The position numbers and the translations under genes were made by a program. Below the pieces are notes generated by a model. It was not told the DNA's origin and ran no database searches. It saw only the letters and a program-made list of their open reading frames with translations. A DNA stretch of 64,000 bases from Cupriavidus sp. UYMMa02A (GTDB lineage: Bacteria; Pseudomonadota; Gammaproteobacteria; Burkholderiales; Burkholderiaceae): contig LRMT01000091.1 in assembly GCA_001725945.1 (NCBI GenBank), positions 1 to 64,000 on the forward strand. Direction: 5' to 3'. Below, one piece after another: positions 55,292-63,570 of this stretch (the first letter of the stretch is position 1; every line of letters starts with the position of its first letter).

Positions 55292-55573
55292 ATGAGAATC
55301 CACCGGGGACCAATGACAGACGATTCGTGGAGCAGAACCGAATTGGTCGATAATCAAGATTTGTCGAAAACTAAGCCCTGGATTAAGACCAAGTCGATCG
55401 AGGCAAATATCACTAAAGAAGGTTTGCAGCGACAATCCGTCGCCCACATAGAGTTCAACGAACAGGACATATTGGCCCTGCATCAAGCTCTCGTCCAGGG
55501 GCTTGCAAGGAGGGCTCACGAAGCGGACAGACTCGAGGGTCGGGCGTATCCTTGGAGGAGGCATTGCGCCTAA
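55292..55573 (+). CDS. Hypothetical protein
   Basis: 93-aa protein (MRIHRGPMTDDSWSRTELVD, KPWIKTKSIEANITKEGLQ, VAHIEFNEQDILALHQALVQG). A beta-strand then helix pattern at the C-terminus (HIEFNEQDILALHQALVQGL) looks structured. An AGGGAGAG ribosome-binding-like site precedes the ATG at 55292. No family recognised. Confidence 0.5.
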   Translation: MRIHRGPMTDDSWSRTELVDNQDLSKTKPWIKTKSIEANITKEGLQRQSVAHIEFNEQDILALHQALVQGLARRAHEADRLEGRAYPWRRHCA

Positions 55574-56109
55574 TAGTCGATCAAGTTGATGGTTTCTTGC
55601 TTGTCGGCTGGGAAGAATCGCTGTACCAGATACGGAATATTGCACGGTCGGCCCTCCAAGAGCGAGAGCCATGAGTCGGCACCTTCTCTAAATCGCGCCG
55701 GATGCCGATCACTCAGGGCCTGGGCTCGCCAATGTGCTCGAGTGCCCTCATGTCGACGATATCGAGCAAGAAGACCAGTGAGCCCTAGCGACGCTTGCAC
55801 ATTTAAACGATGGGAAGCACCGTTGTCTCGGTAGCTGACGTGAAGCCAACACGCTTCAACTTCTGATTTGTGCCTTACCATTGCCAGCGCGTGGGTCAGT
55901 TTCCACAGTGAGCGGCAAACCAACCCCGAAGCTATTCGGAACGGAGGCCACAGTGGATCGTGCCACAGCGTAGTTCGCTGAGCGCATGTTCCGCTCGCAC
56001 CCCAGGCAGAGGTTCGCCGAACTTGGCGGACAGTGCGCTGTGAATCAGGTGCGCAGTGCTCTCCGCCCCCCGACAATGCCGCGGGGAGCTGCTCGGGTAG
56101 AACATTCAT
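55570..56109 (-). CDS. Doubtful hypothetical open frame
   Basis: A 179-codon frame whose second half (EACWLHVSYRDNGASHRLNV, GADSWLSLLEGRPCNIPYLV) is protein-like while the first half is Arg/Ser/Cys-rich and unconvincing. The real gene, if any, probably starts near 55900 with a frame error. No family recognised. Confidence 0.25.
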   Translation of the reverse strand: MNVLPEQLPAALSGGGEHCAPDSQRTVRQVRRTSAWGASGTCAQRTTLWHDPLWPPFRIASGLVCRSLWKLTHALAMVRHKSEVEACWLHVSYRDNGASHRLNVQASLGLTGLLARYRRHEGTRAHWRAQALSDRHPARFREGADSWLSLLEGRPCNIPYLVQRFFPADKQETINLIDY

Positions 56110-56259
56110 GCCGGAAAACGCAGGGGGCGGCGCGAGAAGCTGCGCGGAACCGTTTACGAATCCTTACAGGATATGACTTGCCAGAGGTCCAGAGAACACT
56201 CGGAATCGGTCAGAAGTGAAGTTACCTCGAAGTACACCTGTCATAGGAACTAAGGTCCA

Positions 56260-56285
56260 TTTTGTGCCATAAGCATCATCACACA
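56260..56285 (-). repeat. Candidate right end of the Tn7-like element
   Basis: Read from outside inward on the - strand: TGTGTGATGATGCTTATGGC then ACAAAA. It shares the terminal TGTGTGA and the internal TGGCACAAAA with the left end at 46280. No matching target duplication flanks it. Confidence 0.4.
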
Positions 56286-56483
56286 ACTAGAAACGCCGAG
56301 TCTTAATTCCTCCGTTATTGCCCCTTGGTCCCTCTGTTCTTCACATTGGTGGCCTCGCGAGCGTAGCAAGGCCGGTGTGGAACTAAAGACTGTCGAAATT
56401 CAGATCGAATGATTATGGTGACTTACTTGGTCAACCGCTGAATCCTCCAAGGCAGCGTGCAGTGAGGCGACGCCCTTGCATGG

Positions 56484-56789
56484 CGTGGCGCGCCAGGCCA
56501 GTTGCAGCCTCGGGGCAGATATCTATCGGTAGCCGGCGTCAATGCTGCCGGACTTGATACCGGCACTCCTCAACACTGCCTAACGTTATCGTCAATCGAC
56601 GATGATGATTTCGGCGAAGAACTGGAAGTCGTCTGGCAAATTGAACCGGGCGCTCAGTTCATTGAACGGGCTGGCTCTCCTTCAGTCACCGGTCAGGACG
56701 ACCCCTACACGCTTGATGCTATTGCGAACGATTTCCCTCGCGAACTCCACCATTTGACTGATTCTAATGGGAGCCAGACTGCCGAATAA
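56484..56789 (+). pseudogene. N-terminal fragment of a DrmD-type SNF2 helicase (DISARM remnant)
   Basis: Around an early frame break the translations read PGQL, then RYLSVAGVNAAGLDTGTPQH and LTLSSIDDDDFGEELEVVWQ, IEPGAQFIERAG and DDPYTLDA. This is the N-terminal wording I know from DrmD, the SNF2-like helicase of DISARM. The similarity ends around 56725 and a stop follows at 56787-56789; the ATPase domains and the other DISARM genes are absent. It is a scar of a lost defence system. Confidence 0.6.
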
Positions 56790-57108
56790 TTGAGAAGTAG
56801 TTTTGCTGTCCGCTCTCGGTGCGAACTTAGCGAGGTACACACGTGGATATTCGAGCTATGAGTGTGGTGACCATTTGCAGGTACCAACGGGCGACGGGCT
56901 GCATTTCGGTTCATCCTATTCGACCCGCGTGGCCGTGTCGGCCATGTGGATTAGGACCTCATGCGGCCGCTCGCGCCGCAGACACCTGCTGCAGTTGCAG
57001 ATGGCATTGGGACGAACTGAAAGCTAGGGCAAATTGGCAAAGATGCGCGCTACACCCTTCCGCCGAGCTTGTCTGCCAATATTTTTATAAGATTCACGCC
57101 TCAAGACC

Positions 57109-57510
57109 ATGCTCAATATGCTTACCTTCTTCGCTCCTCGTCAGTATGAGAACCCCCTTACCGAGCAGGGTCGTGCACGTACCATCGCAGCCTTTCATCT
57201 CGCGCAAGGAAACGCTGAACGACTGACGACCATGGAGATGCGGCGGGATGTTCTCAACAAACTCATGAGTCCGCGTGCTGTCGGTTACTGGCTCAACGAC
57301 AAGGAGTGGCTCTGCTTCAGCAGAAAGGTTGGCCAAGTAGCGCTGCTGCGATTGACACATGCGGGGCTGCGAACGTGTGCCAATAGCATTGCGGGGGGGA
57401 GTGAGGTGCCAACCACCCCAGAGTTAGTTGTGAGTCGTCGCCTGCTGATGCTACATGGCGGCACGGGCCACACGGAGGTGGTCTTTGCACTCCTCCTAGA
57501 GGACGCCTAA
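57109..57510 (+). CDS. Hypothetical protein
   Basis: 133-aa intact frame: LTFFAPRQYENPLTEQGRAR, FHLAQGNAERLTTMEMRRDV, SPRAVGYWLNDKEWLCFSRK, then VALLRLTHAGLRTCANSIAG. The C-terminal half has a winged-helix-like feel (LRLTHAGLRTC), but I recognise no family. A second ATG at 57118 is possible. It lies between the DrmD scar and the HD gene. Confidence 0.55.
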   Translation: MLNMLTFFAPRQYENPLTEQGRARTIAAFHLAQGNAERLTTMEMRRDVLNKLMSPRAVGYWLNDKEWLCFSRKVGQVALLRLTHAGLRTCANSIAGGSEVPTTPELVVSRRLLMLHGGTGHTEVVFALLLEDA

Positions 57511-57629
57511 TGCATTGGGGCGCATTTAGATGAGAAATACAAGTACTACGATGGCCTGAGGCTCACCTTGCGAACGTCCAAGGTTCTGGAATAACCGGTC
57601 GCGGATCAAGACACAACAAGGGGATCAAG

Positions 57630-58685
57630 ATGCCGAACGCGACAGACAACCCGATGCTTAACGAGCGATTCCGCGCGGGTCTTGCCCTTGCCGAGGGCCT
57701 ACACCGCCGGCAGGTAAGGAAAAGCTCGGACATCCCCTACTTTGGCCACCTGATGGTGGTGGCGGGTACGGTCCTGGAGCATGGCGGAGACGAGATCGAA
57801 GCCACCGCCGCGCTGCTGCATGACGCAGTGGAGGACCAGGGTGGGAGGCCAACGCTGGAGCGAATCCAAGAAGCTTGCGGCGAAGAGGTTGCGCAAATTG
57901 TGGAAGCCTGTTCGGATAGCCTCGCTGCGGATGAAGGCCAGAAGGAAGACTGGAAAGTACGCAAGCAACGCTACCTCGACCACCTCGCGCACGCATCTGC
58001 GTCCGTTCGGCTGGTGAGTGCCGCCGATAAGCTGCACAACGCCCGCTCGTTGATTCGCGATCTGCGTCAGAATGGCGATTCCGTATGGGATCGATTCAAC
58101 GCCGGTCGGGAGGACCAGTTGTGGTTCTACCGCGAATTCGTCAGGGCCCTCAGGAGAGCCGGAGTGACGCTCCGATTCGAAGCCCTGATTGAGGAGTTGG
58201 AGGACGCGGTGGCCGAACTGGAACTGCTTGCAGAGGGCGGTGGATTCGCTCATGCGCTGGCGATTTCGGCCCGCGGTCATGCCAATCAGCTCGATAAGGC
58301 TGGCGCGCCCTACGCCCTGCACCCGATCCGCATGATGACGCGGTTGGACACCGACGAAGCCCGCATTGCCGCGCTGCTGCACGACGTTATTGAGGATGTT
58401 CCAGGCTGGTCGGTCGAGCGCCTGCGTCGCGAGGGTTTCTCCGCCGACGTCCTCGCTGCCATCGAGGCGCTCACAAAGCGAAAAGGAGAGGAATACGACG
58501 CATTCATCCGGCGGGCTGCCGCGAACCCAATCGCGCGGCGCGTGAAACAGATGGATCTCGAAGACAACCTGAACCTCCTGCGCCTGTCATCACTGCGTGA
58601 CGTGGACATCGAGCGGTTGAAGAAGTATCACCGGCACTGGCTTCAACTTATGGGCGAATGCAGTCAGCAAACCAAGGGAGACTAG
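57630..58685 (+). CDS. Tandem HD-domain protein, (p)ppGpp hydrolase-like
   Basis: Intact 351-aa protein with two RelA/SpoT-type HD domains. The first has YFGHLMVVAGTVLEHGGD and LLHDAVEDQGG near residue 61, with SAADKLHNARSLIRDL near 130; the second has YALHPIRMMTRL, LLHDVIEDVPG near residue 248, and MDLEDNLNLLRLSSL. Both keep the HD and the ED pair of Mn-dependent (p)ppGpp 3'-pyrophosphohydrolases. No synthetase, TGS or ACT domain is present. It may degrade an alarmone or a related signalling nucleotide. A metK-like fragment follows 4 bp later. Confidence 0.82.
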   Translation: MPNATDNPMLNERFRAGLALAEGLHRRQVRKSSDIPYFGHLMVVAGTVLEHGGDEIEATAALLHDAVEDQGGRPTLERIQEACGEEVAQIVEACSDSLAADEGQKEDWKVRKQRYLDHLAHASASVRLVSAADKLHNARSLIRDLRQNGDSVWDRFNAGREDQLWFYREFVRALRRAGVTLRFEALIEELEDAVAELELLAEGGGFAHALAISARGHANQLDKAGAPYALHPIRMMTRLDTDEARIAALLHDVIEDVPGWSVERLRREGFSADVLAAIEALTKRKGEEYDAFIRRAAANPIARRVKQMDLEDNLNLLRLSSLRDVDIERLKKYHRHWLQLMGECSQQTKGD

Positions 58686-58689
58686 CGAG

Positions 58690-58875
58690 GTGCCCACCAA
58701 TCTGTTCACTTCCGAATCCGTTTCCGCCGGCCGTTGCGACGAAATTGACGACCGTGTCTCGAATGCGATCCTCGACGCATTCCTAGCACGCATGTCGGAG
58801 ACGTGTGTCGTCTGGCGTCGACACCAAGAAGTGTTGCACATCCCAAATGTTCTGAGCTGCAGGGGCCTAACTTGA
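58690..58875 (+). pseudogene. Fragment of S-adenosylmethionine synthetase (metK-like N-terminus)
   Basis: From a GTG 4 bp after the HD gene: NLFTSESVSAGRCDEIDDRV then SNAILDAFLA, clearly the MetK N-terminus (FTSESVSEGHPDK-x-ADQ-x-SDA-x-LDA), but the catalytic HPDK is RCDE and similarity ends after about 37 codons. The remaining frame is unrelated. The degenerate active-site motif shows it cannot be a working synthetase. Confidence 0.65.
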
Positions 58876-58886
58876 GCGGAGATCCG

Positions 58887-59839
58887 ATGAAGAAGACATC
58901 TACGGAAGGCAAACTACTGCCATCGCGCCGCGTCTCCATCGCATGGCCTCCGTTCGCACGGAAGCTCGCAGGAGTCCTTCAAAAACTCGAGGAAGACCAG
59001 TATCTGATCTTGTCTGTGAAGCGGTCCAATCAGTACGTCCAGTTCGCCGCGCAAGGGTCATTTGGGATGCGGGCTGAAACGACGAGTAGCAGCTATCTGG
59101 TTGAGCCGGAACAACTTAATGCGCGGCAGATTGCCGCCTTGCTCGACGCGGGTTGGCATGCCCCGACCGGAACCCCTGCCGAGTCCACGCCTGCGGACGA
59201 CCCAGACGGGTCTCCAAATTTCTTTCTGGACTTTTCGGCACCCGTTTCCTTCGACGCGGTGGCGAATCTGGCGGTACGTACCCTAGCTGGCATTCTGCTG
59301 GTGCCTCATCCTGGATTTCTGGAATACGACGCCTTTGGCGAAGACGGGGAGGCGATTGCGTTACCGGACTTGGGACTGAGGCGAGCAGTGCGCGCACGAC
59401 CCGTCGATAATCGCGAAGGTCTGTCAATGAAACTACAAGGCATTCTGAGGGAGATAACTGGTATCAGCGAGCTGACGTTCGACAGTGACGGTGATCTCGG
59501 ATTTCGCTCCGGTAGCGCCGTCGCCTTCGTTCGACTGATGGGCGACCCACCATACGTCTGCATTCACTCGCCGATCCTGGGTGATGTCGAGGAAGGGCCT
59601 GGCCTTTTAGCGCGGCTGAACGACATGAATGCCGAGGAGTCGCTGCTTCGCTTCATTTTCAAAAATGGGATGATCTACTGCATCGCCTACATCTCCGTAG
59701 CGCCATTTGTGAAAGAACAGTTGTCCCGGGCCCTCGAACATTTCTGTACTGTCTCGATGGAATCGACGGACTGCTGCAGAAGGAGTTCGGGGGGCAGACT
59801 GCATTTGTCGAGTCAATGCCCAGTGTAATGAAGCATTGA
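58887..59839 (+). CDS. TY-Chap/YbjN-type chaperone-fold protein (frameshift near end)
   Basis: About 317 aa. The N-terminal domain (IAWPPFARKLAGVLQKLEEDQYLIL, YVQFAAQGSFGMRAETTSSSYL, then ARQIAALLDAGWHAPTG) has the pattern of TY-Chap domains, which share the T3SS-chaperone/YbjN fold. A second domain (ELTFDSDGDLGFRSGSAVAF, PILGDVEEGPGLLARLNDMN) is YbjN-like. The frame breaks near 59745; the other frame ends LLQKEFGGQTAFVESMPSVM before a stop at 59837-59839. The family binds protein partners and is often near toxin or conflict genes; no partner is evident here. Confidence 0.6.
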
Positions 59840-60235
59840 GCTGACGAAGGCAAATAGGCTAACCATTTGCTGGAAACTCGAAACGTGTCCGCGACGGCGT
59901 TGATGGCACGCTCAGGCAGAATATTGATAGCGCCTGACCTCGCTGGGCCTGCCGAGCACCTTGATGTGCCTGCAACCCGGGATAGCATGGTGCAAGGGGC
60001 ACTCAAGTTCAGCCTCCGTTGCACAATCGTGATCCCTAGCCTTCCGGTCAAACTGTGATTTTGGTAGCCAGTAGGTCACCTAGTGGGCTCTTGCCTTAAG
60101 TCAGTAAATCAACGGTTTCACCGGCTCGAATCCGCCAAGTTGTTCCAACCATCTGCTGACAGGTAACGAACTTTGACCGATTGTTGGAGCGCCAAGCCAA
60201 CCTGCTTTGATTTGCTTTCTGACTGAGGTATAAGC
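59840..60235. other. Gene-free stretch
   Basis: About 400 bp in which I see no supportable gene or structured element. Confidence 0.4.
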
Positions 60236-61241
60236 ATGACCTGGTTCAAACAGACCTTCGGTTTCACGGAGATGGGCTATGCGGAAACGCAAAAGCGGTT
60301 TCGCATTGAATCCGACATGCTCCATACGGATACAGACCCACCCAGGAGTTTTCAGGTGGGTACACTGACCACACCCAGCGTGGGAGAACTGCGAACGCAG
60401 GTTGGCGCACTGACGCCACCAACTGGAACCGGTTTGACGCTGCGTACCATCAGCGTCGACGCATATGAGCTGCATACCCACCCCGAAGCCCATGGGTCAC
60501 TGATCCAGGTTGCCAGTCAGTTCAATTGTTGGAAATGACGGACCCCAGCACCACGCCGGAACATGGCATCACCGACTACCAGTACGATCGTACCCAGGGC
60601 CCAGCCTGTGCCAGGGCATGCGCGCCTGCCGCGATATTTCGCAACTACCTGCGCCCGTGGACGGCCAGAGTGGGCAGACTGAGACTCGTCAGATCAATAC
60701 CTTTAGGGACTTGGATCGCGCCATAAACATCCCGGGCATTCGAATGCTGAACGGCTATGCGTTGCTCCAGACTGCAACCGTTCAGGCAATCGGCCAACAC
60801 ATCCAAGGTCTCGACGAGGCCGAGCGCGATGAGTTGCGCAAGCAGTTGCGTATTGGTTTGCATAGCAACACTGAAGTCACTGCGGACAATGCCCCACCTC
60901 AGCAACGCGTAACCCAAGCCCTTTGCTCGGCGCTACCTGTGGCCTATAACTGCGCGCCGCGTTCCGATTGGACGCCATTTGCATCTCTGGTGCTGGAAGC
61001 CACGTATGATGCGACCTTGTTGGCGGCCGTGCTCAACCACCGGCACACTGGCAACCCGAGGGTCTATCTGACCATGGTGGGAGGAGGCGCGTTTGGCAAC
61101 GAAGCCCATTGGATCTTTCAAGCACTGCGGCGTGCTTTGCACGGAGTGCACCATCATCCCTTGGATGTTGCCGTGGTCTGTTACCGCCAGATGTCGCAGG
61201 ACCTAGTGGATCTGCTGGCTGAGATCAACGCGAGCATTTAA
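60236..61241 (+). CDS. Macrodomain/PARG-like protein (two frameshifts)
   Basis: About 336 aa. The N-terminus has FGFTEMGYAETQKRFRIE and PSVGELR; then SLIQVASQFNC, a break near 60527, LEMTDPSTTPEHGITDYQYD with RTQGPACARA and a second break near 60670, then TRQINTFRDLD and NGYALLQ. The C-terminus has VYLTMVGGGAFGNEAHWI and DVAVVCYRQM. The QxASQFN, TQGPA and GGGAFGN blocks recall macrodomain-type ADP-ribose hydrolases, and I have seen this architecture in bacterial and eukaryotic macro-like proteins. Substrate unknown. A GAGG site precedes the ATG. Confidence 0.55.
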
Positions 61242-61838
61242 GGCGCGGAAGCCAACGGCTCTCGCGGAGAACTATATAGGCAAAGCCGCGAGGCACACCG
61301 GTCGATTAGTTCGATGACATCCCTGGCTCGCGTTGTGGATTTCGTTACTAGCGATCACTGTGCTACGTCTGCGAAGCAGTTCAAGAGTAGCGGTGCAGGC
61401 GCCCCTTGCTTAAGACGCGGGCGCGGGCGAGTTGGGACCGCAGCAGGGATGTCCGGCATCGAAATGAAGCCCAGTAGCCACGTGGCTCGACAACGTTTCT
61501 GCCATGCTCTGCCAACGTGGCCGTGGTCGCGCAGAGCTTGCGACTGGATTCGGCTTCAGTACCTCGGGCTGAGTTGCGTCCGCTTCATGGGAAGCTATTG
61601 ATCGTACATCACGACCCGCGCAAACGTACTACGACATCTGGATGATTGTGTTCGATTATGCTCAGCGGCGCTCAACGTGGCTCATCCTCCCGGCACCGTG
61701 ACGAGCAAAAGGCAATCGGCTACGCTTCGAATACGCGCGGGACAGCGGGCGATCCACCCAGCGGAGCGGGCAATGGAACAAGTCTGTGCGGGCGCTATGC
61801 GGTAAGCGGTAATTCCAATCAATTAAGTGGGGAACAAA
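61242..61838. other. Gene-free stretch
   Basis: Nearly 600 bp without a convincing reading frame, repeat or hairpin; probably decayed sequence of the mosaic region. Confidence 0.4.
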
Positions 61839-62141
61839 ATGCCTCTTTCTCTTGGGGTTACAGTGGGCAGCAAAATCCGGGTGGGCGATGCGTTCCTGGA
61901 AGTGCTAGACATTCGCGATGCGAAGACAACCAGCCTGAAGGCAGGCAACAATATATTTACCATCAACGATCTGGAGCGCCAAGAAGTGCTCCCCAGCGTG
62001 TTCGTGCTGGTGTCGTTAGGGTGGTCGGAGGGTAAGAAGCATGCCAAGAATTTCACGCGCCTCGCCATCGAGGCCCCCCGGGAACTGCGGATCGAGCGAG
62101 TCCCCGATGCGATGCCCTCGCTCGCAAAGGCCGGCTCGTAA
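61839..62141 (+). CDS. CsrA-like RNA-binding protein with an insertion
   Basis: 100-aa protein. The start MPLSLGVTVGSKIRVGDAFL and the segment TRLAIEAPRELRIERV match the first and last strands of CsrA/RsmA (L-x-x-x-x-G-x-x-I-x-IGD, then V-x-LGI-x-AP-x-E-V-x-V-x-R), which includes the RNA-contacting core. About 35 residues that CsrA does not have lie between them (LERQEVLPSVFVLVSLGW and neighbours). It may bind RNA with altered specificity or oligomerise differently. A GTG 12 bp upstream is an alternative start. Confidence 0.55.
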   Translation: MPLSLGVTVGSKIRVGDAFLEVLDIRDAKTTSLKAGNNIFTINDLERQEVLPSVFVLVSLGWSEGKKHAKNFTRLAIEAPRELRIERVPDAMPSLAKAGS

Positions 62142-62285
62142 CTACTGATTGCAGCCTTCGAGCCAGAACTGGCCGCGCCCCCCGGACTGTAGTCTTTCCG
62201 GCGCGCAGCTAAGGTGCTTCCTGCGCGCGAATGATACATTGGAGAGCGGAATTGGATGACGCTATGCGACCACGGCCAAAGCGGA

Positions 62286-62683
62286 CTAACGTCGAAGATA
62301 TTCCGAATTGTCGCAGACCCACCCCAAATGAAGTGCAATTCCCTCAAGCTCGCAGGCTTGATAGATCTGGTTTGGTTTGGCATCAATGCCATAAAGCTGC
62401 GCGAACGACCGGAAGTCTGGGAACCATTGTTGCGTCGGACTGAACGAATGCACAAGCATCAGTGCATGCGCCGCATTGAAGCGTGCAGCTTCAATGAGGG
62501 CAGATGCAGTTCGATGGATTAACTGGTAGCTGATCGTGCCAGGAAGGTTGGTCAGCCCGAGTTTTTTGGTCAGAAACTGAAGCCGCATGGCTTTCCCAGC
62601 CGAGTCTTTTCTCTTCCAGTCCGCGACAGTATCGCCAAACGGCTCCGCAACTTCCCTTCAACTGCTATGGAGACCAGTTGAGA
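62286..62683 (-). pseudogene. C-terminal part of a DUF6946-like protein, truncated
   Basis: From the left end: ...AEPFGDTVADWKRKDSAG, then LTNLPGTISYQLIHRTASAL, RFNAAHALMLVHSFSP, and GIALHLGWV before the stop. This is the C-terminal block of DUF6946-type proteins (putative nuclease-like fold). A frame break near 62650 joins it to LVSIAVEGK. Upstream the gene is cut exactly where the 275-bp repeat copy begins, so the 5' part is missing. Confidence 0.5.
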
Positions 62684-62827
62684 GCCGCCGAAGCGGCGCT
62701 GGATGAGACGCTGGCGTACATTGCGGCGACGCAAAGGATCGTTGATTACGACCCGCTGGAACTCGCCCAAGAACTCGCCGCCTTCGACGACGATCCGGAC
62801 GCCCGCACCCACCGAGAGGCACCATGA
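62684..62827 (+). pseudogene. 5'-truncated copy of the Arg/Trp-rich small gene
   Basis: Reads AAEAALDETLAYIAATQRIV to ARTHREAP and stops with a TGA (62825-62827) that overlaps the next ATG. The first 28 codons, including the Arg/Trp-rich start, are absent. Confidence 0.6.
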
Positions 62828-62933
62828 TCGGAGTCGCTGCGGCAGCAGCGTTGGCCATCCTGTTCTCGGCCCGTGCCTGCTGGGACTGTGGGGCGTTTCA
62901 AAGCGAAACAGGCATTTGGCCAATTCGCTTTGA
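62824..62933 (+). CDS. Mini membrane protein, about 36 aa (one base missing)
   Basis: ATG overlapping the previous stop: IGVAAAAALAILFSA, a break near 62868, then CLLGLWGVSKRNRHLANSL and a stop at 62931-62933. Single transmembrane helix with a short basic tail. It is the counterpart of the start-less copy at 53741. Too short for most gene finders; function unknown. Confidence 0.5.
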
Positions 62934-63224
62934 AACGTCACTATTGCGCGCCATGTCTGTCCGAGTGGACAGCGAATTTACGGGATGGCGCGATGTGATT
63001 GCCATCTCGGATGTAACCCGACCCGCCGGCAAGTGCTGGCCAGAGTTTCGTCGTGCTCCGGAAGGGGCTGCCCAGGCGACTTTTCCAACCCAAACGACGT
63101 GACAGGCAGCTTCCTTCACCTTCCTCTCAATTGACAGAGGTCGGCCCCCAGGCGCTGCCGAACCAGCAGGAGCCATCTTCCGAAGGGAATCACACCGGGT
63201 GTGGTGTGAGGCTAGCAAGTTGCT

Positions 63225-63283
63225 GATTTATGTCATATGTCAAGCATCGGTACAGAGATGATTCTACCCTAGTGACATAAATC
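63225..63283. repeat. 11-bp inverted repeat
   Basis: GATTTATGTCA (63225-63235) and TGACATAAATC (63273-63283) are perfectly complementary around a 37-bp centre. It could be a recombination or transposon end or an operator. No gene lies in the surrounding 62960-63570 stretch. Confidence 0.45.
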
Positions 63284-63295
63284 TCTAACTAAGCA

Positions 63296-63329
63296 ACCAA
63301 AAACGCCGCTCATGAGGGGCGTTTTTGGT
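63296..63329. terminator. Bidirectional hairpin terminator
   Basis: A 12-bp perfect stem (ACCAAAAACGCC and GGCGTTTTTGGT) with a 10-nt loop carries T/A runs inside both arms, the form of two-way intrinsic terminators. Confidence 0.65.
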
Positions 63330-63570
63330 CGTTTCCGATAAGCAAGAGTATTGGTACCTGAGTGACTGCTCAGGGGTCGATAGTTGCCTCTGCGCCGGCG
63401 CGCCAGTGCGCGGTGGGCCAACGTCAGAGTTCGGCCAGAAGCGGGAGCATCTGCCTGGTTCACGCACCCAGGTATGTCGATTTACCGCACAATATGCGCC
63501 GTGGCCCCGCCAGCATTAAGGGCATTTCACAAAGCCTATAACGTATAGTTTCTGAGGAGCCTTAACCACC

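Larger units (their letters stand above)
46280..56285 (+). mobile_element. Tn7-like transposon (TnsABC-TniQ), ends provisional
   Basis: Contains a full core operon tnsA-tnsB-tnsC-tniQ in the Tn7 order and orientation, with tnsA next to one end as in the right end of Tn7. The proposed left boundary begins TGTGTGA at 46280. The proposed right boundary is the inverted TCACACA ending at 56285. Each is followed inward by a copy of TGGCACAAAA (46345-46354; reverse complement at 56260-56269), candidate TnsB sites. Flanking pentamers (CATGC left, ACTAG right) do not match as a 5-bp target duplication, so the right end may be wrong or rearranged. Cargo runs from 52.3 kb. Confidence 0.6.
62684..62959 (+). 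repeat. Direct repeat, copy 2 (276 bp)
   Basis: Near-identical second copy of 53601-53875, same orientation. Its left edge truncates the DUF6946-like gene and the 5' end of the small-protein gene; its right edge lies in TTGCGCGCCATGTCTG. Confidence 0.85.

Noticed and set aside
46280-56285. CRISPR-associated (CAST) or Mu-like element
   Set aside because: No Cas gene or CRISPR array; tnsA, tnsC and TniQ with zinc motifs show a Tn7-like transposon, not Mu.
58690-58875. Functional short MetK
   Set aside because: The HPDK motif is RCDE and only the first 37 codons are related.
61646-62035. 129-codon frame before and across the CsrA-like gene
   Set aside because: Ser/Gly-rich translation without pattern; the CsrA-like frame explains the coding signal.
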